Positions 38,693 through 49,186 of a stretch of 64,000 nt of DNA are shown piece after piece. Within the stretch, counting starts at the first letter, position 1. Each line of letters begins with the position of its first letter. A program made the translations under genes and the position numbers. Source of the stretch: Gammaproteobacteria bacterium (GTDB lineage Bacteria; Pseudomonadota; Gammaproteobacteria; Pseudomonadales; Azotimanducaceae). The stretch lies in NCBI GenBank assembly GCA_026707735.1, contig JAPOWH010000029.1, positions 35,962-99,961 of the forward strand, given 5' to 3'. Below the pieces are notes generated by a model, which saw only the letters and a program-made list of their open reading frames with translations, ran no database searches and was not told where the DNA came from.

Positions 38693-39571
38693 TCAGTCCA
38701 TGGAAATCCGACGGTCAAATGGCGCGACCATTTGCCTAAGGAAATTCATTGGATAGTTCGGCACCGGAATTCCAAGCACACTTACATCTCGGTCGCGCGG
38801 GAAGTAGCGGGTACCAAACAACCCGTCCCAAATAATGAGATTGTTGCCGAAGTTGTGGTTTGCCTCGTCAAGATTTATCGAGTGATGCCATCGATGCAAC
38901 TCTGGTCCAGCAACCACCCAATTCAACCACCCGAGCCGAACGTCGCAATTCGAATGCTGGTAAAAGCCGTTTATTGCATAGAACACAAAATAGACACTTA
39001 GAACCTCGGGACTGATCCCTAACACGATGAAGGGTAGAGCGTCTACACCAAACTGCAAGGACTGCTCAAATGGGTGGAATCTACCGACATTTAGCCAATA
39101 CAACCTTTGGGGCGAATGATGAACTGCATGCAATCGCCACATCCAGCCAAACCTATGAAAACCACGGTGCATCCAGTAGCGCAGGAAATCCCCCAATACC
39201 AAAATCATCACCGCTTGTACCCAGACTGGAAAGTCGTATGGCCATAATCCTGGCACACGCCATTGACTGCTCGCCGCGAACGAAGCTACGACGACAAATG
39301 CAGAGAGAACTAAGAGCCTTTCGAGTGCCACCTGGCCAAAAACCATGTATGCACTATCGTTTGCCAAATCGGTCAATGTTGGGTGCCAGAATCTACGATA
39401 GGGCAGAAGCCATTCGTGGAGGGTGACCAAAGCGCCGCCGAACACAGCCGAAACATATGCGGCATATGCCACTGGCATGGTCTGAGTGAGTAACGAGTAC
39501 ACCGCGTAGCACGCAACTATTGTCAATGGATAGGAGCCCACGAGCAAGGCTCTGTACGCCAATTGCTTCAC
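38693..39571 (-). CDS. Sterol desaturase / fatty acid hydroxylase family membrane enzyme
   Basis: This 292-residue integral membrane di-iron enzyme has the three His clusters of the family: H-R-G-F-H, H-A-V-H-H and H-R-W-H-H, with N-H-N-F-G following. Four to six membrane helices surround them. Members hydroxylate or desaturate fatty acids, sterols or other lipids using O2. The start is GTG 39571 with no strong ribosome binding site. It is the first gene of a three-gene minus-strand operon with the GH3 ligase and the enolase-type epimerase. Confidence 0.88.
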   Translation of the reverse strand: MKQLAYRALLVGSYPLTIVACYAVYSLLTQTMPVAYAAYVSAVFGGALVTLHEWLLPYRRFWHPTLTDLANDSAYMVFGQVALERLLVLSAFVVVASFAASSQWRVPGLWPYDFPVWVQAVMILVLGDFLRYWMHRGFHRFGWMWRLHAVHHSPQRLYWLNVGRFHPFEQSLQFGVDALPFIVLGISPEVLSVYFVFYAINGFYQHSNCDVRLGWLNWVVAGPELHRWHHSINLDEANHNFGNNLIIWDGLFGTRYFPRDRDVSVLGIPVPNYPMNFLRQMVAPFDRRISMD

Positions 39572-39889
39572 AAGGTAAAACCGTGAGTTGGAGCTAGAAG
39601 TTGGTCACTTATCTTGAGATCCATCAAAAGGGACCCCGGAGCGAAAGCGCTTAGTCTTGAGAGAACAATGAACGCAATGTCGTGGGCGCAATAACAATCC
39701 TAATCCTGGAGTATAGGCAACAGAAATTGGGGGATAAGCTGCCGCTCATGATAATGACTGAGTAAATACCTATCATAGAATTAAGAGGACTCACGCTTCG
39801 ATTGGATTGCTTCAGGTTACCTAATAGGAAATCGCTAATATCCCGTCCCAGCAACTGTGTCTTGATCTGCAATTAAGAGTGGAAGAAAC
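39572..39889. promoter_or_regulatory. Divergent promoter region between the hydroxylase operon and the GOLPH3 gene
   Basis: These 318 bases separate two divergent transcription units, so both promoters must lie here. The middle is AT-rich (for example around 39760-39790). No convincing palindrome, riboswitch or small gene was found. Confidence 0.4.
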
Positions 39890-40540
39890 ATGAGCGAAAC
39901 GAATTTGAGCATAGCCGAAGAGATCATGTTGTTGCTTTTGCACGACGAAGACGGATCTTTCGTGCGACTTCCAGAGTGGTCGCGACGCTATGCCTTAAGT
40001 GGTGCAGTACTCATGGAGCTAGCCGAGAATCGAAGAATCGATAGCGACGTAAATCGATTGTTTGTCATCAGGGACGAGCCCATTGGAAGTGCGACTGCTG
40101 ACGCCGTACTCAAAGAAATCGCCATGGAAAAACAGGAAAAGGACATTCGCTATTGGGTCGAGCGGACTGCGGAGCGTGCTGACGACATCAGAGAGGAAGC
40201 CCTTGCACGACTCACAACCAAGGGAATTATTGAACAGGTGGACGAACGATTTCTTTGGGTGTTCCGATCTCGGCGGTATCCGGTTATCGACGGCACAGCC
40301 GAGAAGGAAACCAAACTCAGACTATTCGAAGTTCTATTTTCCGATGCTATCCCCTCTCCCAGAGATGTGATACTACTTTGCCTCGCCCATGCTTCGGGAA
40401 TATTGAACGAAATGCTGCCGAGAAAACAGCTTGACACCGTTTCTGACAGGATAGAAACCGTACGTAAGCTTGATTTGATCGGACAAACTGTTGCCACTGC
40501 CATATGGGACATCGAGATCTCGATTGCGATGTCTACATGA
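39890..40540 (+). CDS. GOLPH3/GPP34-family phosphoprotein homolog
   Basis: The 216-residue protein follows the GPP34 pattern: S-I-A-E-E-I-M-L-L-L-L at the start, then L-S-G-A-V-L-M-E-L-A and D-S-D, a W-V-E/L-R-E-E-A-L-A-R-L-x-x-K-G-I-I-E segment, and a closing H-A-S-G-I-L-N helix. In eukaryotes GOLPH3 binds PI4P and Golgi glycosyltransferases. Bacterial homologs occur, mostly in Actinobacteria, and have no settled function. GGAAG before the ATG supports the start. It is single, with no partner downstream. Confidence 0.78.
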   Translation: MSETNLSIAEEIMLLLLHDEDGSFVRLPEWSRRYALSGAVLMELAENRRIDSDVNRLFVIRDEPIGSATADAVLKEIAMEKQEKDIRYWVERTAERADDIREEALARLTTKGIIEQVDERFLWVFRSRRYPVIDGTAEKETKLRLFEVLFSDAIPSPRDVILLCLAHASGILNEMLPRKQLDTVSDRIETVRKLDLIGQTVATAIWDIEISIAMST

Positions 40541-40870
40541 CGAATACCTATTGTCCGCTAGACGTGCTCACAAAATTGGTTGTTGAAATGCCATAACTGG
40601 TGGGGGCGACCTGTTAGATCAATCTCCACGTGAAGTCTTGGCGGGTGTCCCATCGATCGCTCTCGACCAAAGAGGAGCGCGATTAAAAGACATCCCTACC
40701 TCTATGGATGCCCTACATGAGGTAAGTTTGCCAGCGTAGTCGGACACATCACCGATGGCACTCTCTTCATGTCGAGATTCTCCGTACAAGGTTCAATAGA
40801 CTGAATGGAAACAGCAGTTCGCATTCAGAAACAACCTCACTTCGTGATGAGCGGCTGGAAATTGCCTTCA
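40541..40870. other. Intergenic stretch, nothing recognised
   Basis: About 330 bases between the convergent GOLPH3-like gene and the small exported protein gene. A plus-strand frame beginning at 40805 only shadows the exported-protein gene. No T-rich terminator or RNA gene was recognised. Confidence 0.4.
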
Positions 40871-41413
40871 TTAGCTGGAGCTCTCAGTATCTTTCTCCTG
40901 AGGTGGCTCCTTGTATTGGTCGAGACCAACCATATTCCGACTGAAACATGCCAAACCAATTATCTTGATTTTGTCTCCTACGACAGCCGTACCGGAAAAC
41001 ACAGGTATTTTGTGATTTTCGTTGTCATCGTGTTGCGCGCGACAACGATTGTGCATAGAAATCAAGGCATCAAAGTCGTACCTGCTCGTTGGGTCGATCG
41101 TGTCCTCAACAATTGTGTGATTCTGACCGATGAGTTGTGAATCCAGATAAGAGAAAGAGCATGACCAAATACGCTCATTTCTTTGAGTAGTAAACCCCTC
41201 CGCACGTGCAAGATTGAGTTCACGTTGTGAACTGTCTACAGGTAGTCGCTTCTCCTGCTTGGTCTCTGTATTTGTCAGAATGTAATCACCAGCCTTGCTG
41301 TTGCAGTGGTAAGACTGATTGAGGACTTGAGATCCCGTTTCAAACCAACCAGTTAGGAACAGTATTGAGCCAAAGCAGAGCGCAATTGGAAAAATGCGTT
41401 TAAAAGTTGTCAT
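40871..41413 (-). CDS. Small exported protein of unknown function
   Basis: I chose the ATG at 41413 because GGAGG lies eight bases upstream and it opens directly into a signal peptide or anchor (M-T-T-F-K-R, then a hydrophobic stretch to about residue 22). The frame is open upstream to 41524, but those residues look non-coding. The mature region of about 155 residues is polar and carries four Cys, in Y-H-C-N, W-S-C-S, N-R-C-R and L-A-C-F, which could form two disulfides in the periplasm. The C terminus is rich in Glu, Lys and Ser. I recognise no family. Confidence 0.6.
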   Translation of the reverse strand: MTTFKRIFPIALCFGSILFLTGWFETGSQVLNQSYHCNSKAGDYILTNTETKQEKRLPVDSSQRELNLARAEGFTTQRNERIWSCSFSYLDSQLIGQNHTIVEDTIDPTSRYDFDALISMHNRCRAQHDDNENHKIPVFSGTAVVGDKIKIIGLACFSRNMVGLDQYKEPPQEKDTESSS

Positions 41414-42048
41414 TTTCATGGCCTCCGTTAACAAACGCGCTCCACGCCGAAACGTTCCCGTTGCAAAAAGAGTCCGACGAATCATCAATCGACCAAAAGC
41501 GCACTGACATTCAATTGCTGTCAATACTGTCCCAAGACTACATTCGGTTCTATTCTTGATTGCGGCGGGTAATTCCTAGCGTGGTCGCTTACTACTAGAT
41601 GACTCGAATAGTCACTCGGTTACAGAGATATTGACCTCGTCGCTAAGAGTGACCAACCAGCTAGCAACACTTAGCACGTAGATGGGAGACTCTAGTTAGA
41701 TCTCAATCCCTTGCGTGCTGGAACGTTTCGGTGACTAACTTCAAAAGTGTCAAATCCGTTGAGGAATAGCATGCGGCAGTTCATCTGCGTTGGAATGGGT
41801 TTGGATTCTGCGACGTTAAACTGAAATTCCCTCGAATATGCTTTGAGGTAGTCCAAATAAAAATTGGTCTAGTATTTCCTGATTGTAGATTTCGATAGAA
41901 GACTTGCCCTCACTCAGGCTCATAATGGCAAATACAAGCTCCTGTTCACGTAGCGACACTCGCTAGCACCCTTTGTGCAGGAGGGCGTATCTCTCACCGA
42001 CGTAATTTAGAGGATCGACAGCGTACCAAGGGTAGATAGTTGACTTCG
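41414..42048. other. Long intergenic stretch between divergent genes
   Basis: About 630 bases between the exported-protein gene and the YcaQ-type gene. It should hold both promoters. I see no coding frame with a recognisable domain, no RNA gene and no target-site-like direct repeats, although composition shifts toward higher GC as the YcaQ-type gene begins. Confidence 0.4.
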
Positions 42049-43293
42049 ATGGCGATATCGTTCCAGACAGCTAGGCGGTTCATCCTTGGCTGCCAAGGAC
42101 TTTGGCCCGGAAGGCGGTGGACAGGCCGTACCGGTGCGCGTAGGGCTCTGCAACAGTCGGGACTAGTGCAAGTCGACCCGTTGAATGTGGTCGGCAGAAG
42201 CCATGATCTCGCGCTACACGCCCGTGCGTGGGACTATCGCCCTGAGCATCTCGATTACTTGCTATATAAGAGCCGCGAGTTCTTTGACTATGGCGGGACG
42301 CTGTACGTGCTGCCCATGAGCGAACTCCCGTATTGGCGGGTTCACATGGCGCGCCGTGCGGCCGAGGACAAGTCGCGTGAGTTTGCAGTAGAAAACAAGC
42401 AGCTCCTAGAATCTCTACTAAAGGACATCTCAGCCCGAGGACCCGTAGCGAGCCGTGACTATGCCGAGCAAAGACATCAGAAGTCGTTTCGCTCGAACAA
42501 GGACACCGCCCGCGCTCTGCGACATCTTTGGTTGACTGGCGAACTGATGACATACGGACGTCGGCGTTTTGAACGGTTGTATTCTCTGCGCTGCAATGTC
42601 GCACCGGTCGATGTGCAGCACGCGGCGACCGCAGAGGAGGCTGATAACTTCTTCGCGCGTAAAGCGCTTGCGCTGCTAGGCTTGGCAACAGCCCGCGATT
42701 GGGCTCATCGATTCCGGCACCTTGCCCATCTCCGTTCGGATCCTAACTCAGAGCGGCGCAGACTGAACGAACTTCTGGCATCGGGGACGGCGGAACAAGC
42801 ACAAATCGGTGACGGACCCGCGCACTATCTGCTTCGGGAACGGGCCAAACAACTTGAAGCCGTGCATAGCGGATCGGTACCTCGAGGCTGGCGCGCCACA
42901 CGGGAGGACTCCCTATCCGAGGCCACGTTCTTGCCGCCACTAGAGTTTGTCACCGCACGTGGCCGGGCTGCGAAGTGGTTCGAATTCGACTACATCTGGG
43001 AGGTGTACAAACCCAAGGCAAAACGGCGATGGGGCTACTACGTGATGCCTATACTGCGTGGAGACCGGCTCGTGGGGCGAGCTGACTTGCGGATCAATCG
43101 GACGGAGAGAACGCTCGTCGTCCCTCACCTTTGGCTGGAGCGTTCCGCTAGCGCGAAAGACGCTGATCTTGTGCGAGCGATTGGCTTGGGGTTGCGTCGG
43201 CAGGCGGAATGGGCTGGTGGAGACCACGTACACATCAACGCCACATCGCCGACGCGTCTCCGAGTGCCGCTCGTCCGATCGATTCTCGAATAG
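42049..43293 (+). CDS. YcaQ-family winged-helix DNA glycosylase
   Basis: The 414-residue protein fits the HTH_42/YcaQ family, whose E. coli member unhooks DNA interstrand crosslinks. The conserved N-terminal segment L-V-Q-V-D-P-L-N-V-V-x-R-x-H-D-L covers the catalytic Q-x-(Q/D) motif, here Q-V-D. Later R-G-W, R-G-D-R-L-V-G-R and D-L-R segments match the C-terminal domain. I chose ATG 42049 over TTG 42040. Codon use is visibly richer in G and C at third positions than in the flanking genes (many CGC, GCG and CTG codons), which suggests horizontal acquisition. Antibiotic-resistance homologs such as AlkX and AZL protect against alkylating natural products. Confidence 0.82.
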   Translation: MAISFQTARRFILGCQGLWPGRRWTGRTGARRALQQSGLVQVDPLNVVGRSHDLALHARAWDYRPEHLDYLLYKSREFFDYGGTLYVLPMSELPYWRVHMARRAAEDKSREFAVENKQLLESLLKDISARGPVASRDYAEQRHQKSFRSNKDTARALRHLWLTGELMTYGRRRFERLYSLRCNVAPVDVQHAATAEEADNFFARKALALLGLATARDWAHRFRHLAHLRSDPNSERRRLNELLASGTAEQAQIGDGPAHYLLRERAKQLEAVHSGSVPRGWRATREDSLSEATFLPPLEFVTARGRAAKWFEFDYIWEVYKPKAKRRWGYYVMPILRGDRLVGRADLRINRTERTLVVPHLWLERSASAKDADLVRAIGLGLRRQAEWAGGDHVHINATSPTRLRVPLVRSILE

Positions 43294-43342
43294 CACTGAC
43301 TAAGGAGGAATGTAAAAACCGCTCTTGCGAATGGTCGAGATG

Positions 43343-44889
<1,547 letters not shown>

Positions 44890-44891
44890 AT

Positions 44892-46637
44892 CTATGCGTG
44901 TTTCTTCAAGACCATGTCATTTACTGCGCCGCCCTTTACAAACATTGGGTAGATGTGCTCGTCGGGATCGATGATGGCGTCAATGAAAACTAAGTCCATC
45001 GCGTGTTTGTCGCTAAACGCAAGTTCAACTGCCTCATTGAGCTCCTGCAAAGATTCTGCTCGTATTCCAACATGTCCAAATGATCGAATAAGCGACACAA
45101 AGTCGGGCAGAGAATCGGCGTAGGTGCTGTGTGAATGTCGGCCACCATACTGCATGTCCTGCCACTGTTTGACCATACCAAGCGCTTGATTGTTTAGATT
45201 CACGATTTTGATAGGCAGAGAGTATTGTGAGCAAGTGGACAATTCCTGCATGTTCATCATGAAACTGCCCTCCCCTGTTATGCAAACCACAGTCGCGTGG
45301 GGGTGAGCAAACTGAACGCCCATTGCGGATGGCAAACCAAAACCCATAGTTCCCAATCCGCCAGAATTCACCCACTTGCGAGGTTCGTCGAACTTGTAGT
45401 ACTGGGCTGCGAACATTTGATGCTGCCCGACATCGCTCGTCACGAAAGCTTCACCTTTGGTTGCTTGATACACCATCTGCACAACCTGCTGAGGCAGCAA
45501 TTTGCCTGAAGCAGATTCTTGCTGGTAGAGATTGTGGTCGAGTCCGTGGTTGCCACGCCACGTATTGACTTGATTCCACCAAGCACCGACGGCTTCTCGA
45601 TCAACACCGTTGGTCTGCATTTCCTCATCAAGACAATCCAAAATCTGCGACAAGACCGCCTTGCATTGACCAACGATGGGAATGTCTGCCGCAATAACCT
45701 TGGAAATCGAGGCGGGGTCCACATCGACGTGAATCACTGTGGCGTCGGGACAAAACTTCTCTGGATTGTTAGTTACTCGGTCATCGAATCTGGCCCCCAC
45801 TGCCAGAATCATGTCTGCGTGATGCATGGCGTTGTTTGCTTCATATGTGCCGTGCATCCCCAGCATGCCAAGAAACTGCTGGTCGCTACCAGGGAAGGCT
45901 CCCAATCCCATTAGCGTGTTGGTAACTGGATAGTTCAATCGGCGCGCCAGCGTAGTGAGTTCCCCGGCTGCGTCGCCTTGAATTACACCTCCTCCGGCGT
46001 AAATCACAGGTCTCTTGCTTTCGAGCAACGCCTTGGTCGCCCTTTTTACCTGACCGTAGTGACCTCTCTCCGCGGGCTTGTAGGACCGAAGTTCAATCTT
46101 GTCGGGGATGTGGTATTCAAATAGATTATTCGGATCGGTCGTGTCCTTGGGAATGTCGATGACAACGGGTCCTCGTCGGCCCGAGGTGGCGATGTACACA
46201 GCCTCCTTTACTACATGCGGCAATTGCTCTGCTTCCTGAATCATGTAGCTATGCTTCACAACAGGGCGCGACACTCCAATCATGTCAGTCTCTTGGAAAG
46301 CATCGGTGCCAATGACATCGTGAGGCACCTGACCCGAAATGACCACCAACGGAATGGAGTCCATGTAGGCGGTCGCCAGTCCGGTTATGGCATTGGTGGC
46401 TCCGGGTCCAGATGTGACCAATACCACGCCTGGTTCACCAGTCGAGCGCGCATATCCATCGGCCATGTGCGTGGCAGCTTGCTCGTGGCGCACCAGCACG
46501 TGTTCAACGGCTTGTTGTTTGAAGATTGCGTCGTATATATGGAGGGCGGCACCACCAGGGTAGCCAAATACGTACTCGACACCTACGTCGTGCAGTGCAC
46601 GAATGAGCATCTCGCCGCCGGACAGCATTTCTGCCAT
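44892..46637 (-). CDS. ilvI: Acetolactate synthase large (catalytic) subunit
   Basis: This 581-residue thiamine diphosphate enzyme joins two pyruvates, or pyruvate and 2-ketobutyrate. Visible motifs are G-Y-P-G-G-A near residue 25, the catalytic Glu in R-H-E-Q-A-A, and the ThDP/Mg site G-E-G-S-F-M-M-N with a downstream N-N-Q. Its pairing with an IlvH-type small subunit supports the ilvI name over ilvB or ilvG. The gene begins 51 bases after rluD on the same strand, so it may be read from a promoter in that gap or by read-through. Confidence 0.94.
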   Translation of the reverse strand: MAEMLSGGEMLIRALHDVGVEYVFGYPGGAALHIYDAIFKQQAVEHVLVRHEQAATHMADGYARSTGEPGVVLVTSGPGATNAITGLATAYMDSIPLVVISGQVPHDVIGTDAFQETDMIGVSRPVVKHSYMIQEAEQLPHVVKEAVYIATSGRRGPVVIDIPKDTTDPNNLFEYHIPDKIELRSYKPAERGHYGQVKRATKALLESKRPVIYAGGGVIQGDAAGELTTLARRLNYPVTNTLMGLGAFPGSDQQFLGMLGMHGTYEANNAMHHADMILAVGARFDDRVTNNPEKFCPDATVIHVDVDPASISKVIAADIPIVGQCKAVLSQILDCLDEEMQTNGVDREAVGAWWNQVNTWRGNHGLDHNLYQQESASGKLLPQQVVQMVYQATKGEAFVTSDVGQHQMFAAQYYKFDEPRKWVNSGGLGTMGFGLPSAMGVQFAHPHATVVCITGEGSFMMNMQELSTCSQYSLPIKIVNLNNQALGMVKQWQDMQYGGRHSHSTYADSLPDFVSLIRSFGHVGIRAESLQELNEAVELAFSDKHAMDLVFIDAIIDPDEHIYPMFVKGGAVNDMVLKKHA

Positions 46638-46688
46638 GGGTCGGCAACCAAGCCTGCAAAGGAATGGCGTATTGTTTAGAAATCGTGC

Positions 46689-47660
46689 TTAAGAGTCAAG
46701 CAAGCTATTCCGATCGTGTTGCAGGGATTCAATCAGCTGTCGCATGTCTTCGGGGGTGTTGCTGCTGAAATCCAGTTGCTTGCCAGTCACGGGGTGATCA
46801 AAGCGCAGTTCAGCGGAGTGCAATGCATGCCGCGAGAAGTTTCTGACTTTGGAAATCAGGTCGTCAGTCGCGGTTCTTGGTAGCCGGCCGCTTGCACCGT
46901 AGATTGCATCGCCGACTAGAGGATGCCCTATGGCTTGCGCATGAACTCGAATTTGATGGGTGCGTCCCGTCTGAAGTTGGGCTATAGCAAGCGAGTGTGC
47001 CCGGAAAGTTTGTTTCGGATGGAAGTCAGTCGATGCCGGTCGACCATCAGAGCGAGCTTGTTGCCTAGTTCGGTGAACGGAGTGGCGACCGATGGGAAGG
47101 TCCACTCGTTGAGAGGATTCCATCACGCCCTCCAAGACACAAACGTATTTACGAGTGACTTGCCTAAGCGCCAATGCATTGACAAGAAAATCCACAGCTA
47201 CCTTGGACGCTGCGACGACGAGTAGTCCTGACGTGTCTTTGTCCAATCGATGCACAATGCCAGCCCGAGGCAGCTGTGATAGAACGGGACGGTGCGCGAT
47301 GAGGCCGTTTACTAGCGTGCCACTTGCATTTCCTGAACCGGGATGCACTACGACACCCGCAGGCTTGTCCACAACGAGAACGTCATCGTCTTCAAAGACG
47401 ACTTGGAACTCCACATCCTGCTGGCTGTCCCAATCCATGGGTTCACTGAGCTGGCCCCTAACAGACACCTGCTCACTCCCTTTGACCCGAAAGGAGGGCT
47501 TTACAGCGTTGCCGTTAACGGTTACCGACCCATCGAGAATCCACCGCTTGACCTCGGTGCGCGACACATCCTTTAGCAGACTGGAAACCACCTGGTCGAT
47601 TCGAGCACCTTGCTTGGATTCGGGAATAAGCAAGTCGGCCGTATAAACCTCCCTACTCAT
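46689..47660 (-). CDS. rluD: 23S rRNA pseudouridine synthase D
   Basis: The 323-residue enzyme has an N-terminal S4 RNA-binding domain (R-I-D-Q-V-V...V-T-V-N-G near 20-55) and the RluA-family active site H-R-L-D-K-D-T-S-G, whose Asp is catalytic. RluD modifies U1911, U1915 and U1917 in helix 69 of 23S rRNA and is important for ribosome assembly. It is divergent from bamD with 37 bases between starts, the usual gammaproteobacterial arrangement. Confidence 0.94.
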   Translation of the reverse strand: MSREVYTADLLIPESKQGARIDQVVSSLLKDVSRTEVKRWILDGSVTVNGNAVKPSFRVKGSEQVSVRGQLSEPMDWDSQQDVEFQVVFEDDDVLVVDKPAGVVVHPGSGNASGTLVNGLIAHRPVLSQLPRAGIVHRLDKDTSGLLVVAASKVAVDFLVNALALRQVTRKYVCVLEGVMESSQRVDLPIGRHSVHRTRQQARSDGRPASTDFHPKQTFRAHSLAIAQLQTGRTHQIRVHAQAIGHPLVGDAIYGASGRLPRTATDDLISKVRNFSRHALHSAELRFDHPVTGKQLDFSSNTPEDMRQLIESLQHDRNSLLDS

Positions 47661-47697
47661 GCTTGTAAAACCATGGAACTAAAATAGGTTCAAGGAA

Positions 47698-48675
47698 ATG
47701 AGACAGTGCTGCACATTGCAAAGGCTATTACCTACCATACTACTTTTGAGCGTCTTGCTCCACGGTTGCGCATTGATTCCCTTTGTGGGCAAGCGAAGCA
47801 ACGAGCCCCAGCCGGAGGACGAGGGAGACGTTAGCGAAGAGATACTCTACGATCACGCTAGGGTTAGCTTGCGTTCAGGAAATTACATCGATGCCATAGA
47901 AAGATTAGAGCTGCTCGAATCGCATTTCCCCTTTGGACGCTATGCCGAGCAAGCTCAAATGGAACTCATCTACGCAAACTTCATGCGTACCGACTTCGAT
48001 ACCTCGATCGTCGCTGCAGATCGCTTTCTAAACCTGCATCCCCAACATCCCAACGCTGACTATGCCTACTACATGAGGGGGTTGGCCAACTACCAGAGGG
48101 ACCGAGGCTTCTTTGACAGGTTGCTAGGAACTCCGGAGCCGCTTAGAGATGTAACTAGTGCGCGACAGGCCTTTATTGACTTCGAAAACTTTTTGAACCT
48201 CTATCCAGCCAGCATCTACGCAAAGGATGCCCAACTAAGAATGATTTATCTACGCAACGTTCTTGCAGAATCGGAGCTCAATGTTGCGCTCTTCTACCTT
48301 CAACGCGATGCATGGGTTTCTGCCATTACCCGTGCACGCAATGTTGTCGAGAATTTTCCACAGTCTGCCGCAGTACCTCGGGCGTTGGCCGTGATGGTCG
48401 AGGCCAATCACAAGCTGGAATTGCCAGAAGCTTCCAACGATGCGTTGGAGGTCCTCGCACTGAATTTTCCAGACTACTCCGGATTCGACAAAGACGGTAA
48501 TCTGGTGATCGAGTCTACTGTTCGCAATAGAGATCGAAGTTTTCTAAATGCGCTTACGTTTGGCATTCTTGATCGACCAAAACGCAAAGGCAGAGTCGTG
48601 CTCGAGCCACCCAAACTTGACGTGCCTCTCCCTCCAAGCCTCGATGCGTCAGCCAGCACTTCTGTTGCCGACTAA
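47698..48675 (+). CDS. bamD: Outer membrane protein assembly lipoprotein BamD
   Basis: This TPR lipoprotein is the essential partner of BamA in outer membrane beta-barrel insertion. The signal ends at L-L-H-G-C, giving lipidated Cys24. Helical TPR units follow, with the typical first-repeat segment Y-D-H-A-R...G-N-Y-x-x-A-I-E-R-L and F-P-F-G-R-Y-A-E-Q-A-Q. At 325 residues it is longer than E. coli BamD (245); the extra part is a polar, Pro-rich C-terminal tail after about residue 270. It is divergent from rluD and converges with lspA. Confidence 0.93.
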   Translation: MRQCCTLQRLLPTILLLSVLLHGCALIPFVGKRSNEPQPEDEGDVSEEILYDHARVSLRSGNYIDAIERLELLESHFPFGRYAEQAQMELIYANFMRTDFDTSIVAADRFLNLHPQHPNADYAYYMRGLANYQRDRGFFDRLLGTPEPLRDVTSARQAFIDFENFLNLYPASIYAKDAQLRMIYLRNVLAESELNVALFYLQRDAWVSAITRARNVVENFPQSAAVPRALAVMVEANHKLELPEASNDALEVLALNFPDYSGFDKDGNLVIESTVRNRDRSFLNALTFGILDRPKRKGRVVLEPPKLDVPLPPSLDASASTSVAD

Positions 48676-48685
48676 TGATTGTGGG

Positions 48686-49186
48686 CTAGTTCCCGATTCG
48701 CCCATCTTTGGCCGGGAAATCAGCTCTCTGTTCCCTAATCAGGGCAAGAATCCATAGAGCCGCCCCAATCGTTATTGCCGAATCGGCCAAGTTGAATATT
48801 GGAAAGTGCCAATTGCCATGGTGAACGTGGATGAAATCCACTACACAACCGCGTATGAGCCTATCAACCACGTTTCCAATCGCGCCAGCGAGTATTAGAG
48901 AGAATGCCGTCCCCTCTAGAACACGATCCTTGGGCAATCTAACGATCAAAAAGGCAAATAGAGCAGCCAGACAGATGCCAATCACAGCCAGCAGTCCACT
49001 TTGGCCTTCCAACAAACTGAAGGCTGCACCTGTGTTGCACGCCAGCGTCAGAGACAAGAAGGGCATCACTGGCGTCGGCAGAACTTCTAGCCATGCCAGT
49101 GCCATAAGCTTGGTTATCTGATCGAGAACCAACACCATCCCGCTAATCGCAAACCAAGAAAGTGTTCGTTGAGATGGGCGATGCAT
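48686..49186 (-). CDS. lspA: Prolipoprotein signal peptidase (signal peptidase II)
   Basis: The 166-residue aspartyl protease removes signal peptides from lipoproteins such as BamD and array gene 2. Four membrane helices are visible. The catalytic Asp residues lie in G-N-V-V-D-R and F-N-L-A-D-S. I chose ATG 49186 because it overlaps the ribF stop as TAATG and matches family length; the frame reaches 49246 but adds only polar residues. ribF and lspA are directly joined here, whereas in E. coli ileS stands between them. Confidence 0.94.
   Translation of the reverse strand: MHRPSQRTLSWFAISGMVLVLDQITKLMALAWLEVLPTPVMPFLSLTLACNTGAAFSLLEGQSGLLAVIGICLAALFAFLIVRLPKDRVLEGTAFSLILAGAIGNVVDRLIRGCVVDFIHVHHGNWHFPIFNLADSAITIGAALWILALIREQRADFPAKDGRIGN

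Noticed and set aside
40805..41140. 111-codon plus-strand frame opposite the small exported protein
   Set aside because: The minus-strand gene has a Shine-Dalgarno site, a signal peptide and paired Cys, so this frame is the shadow.
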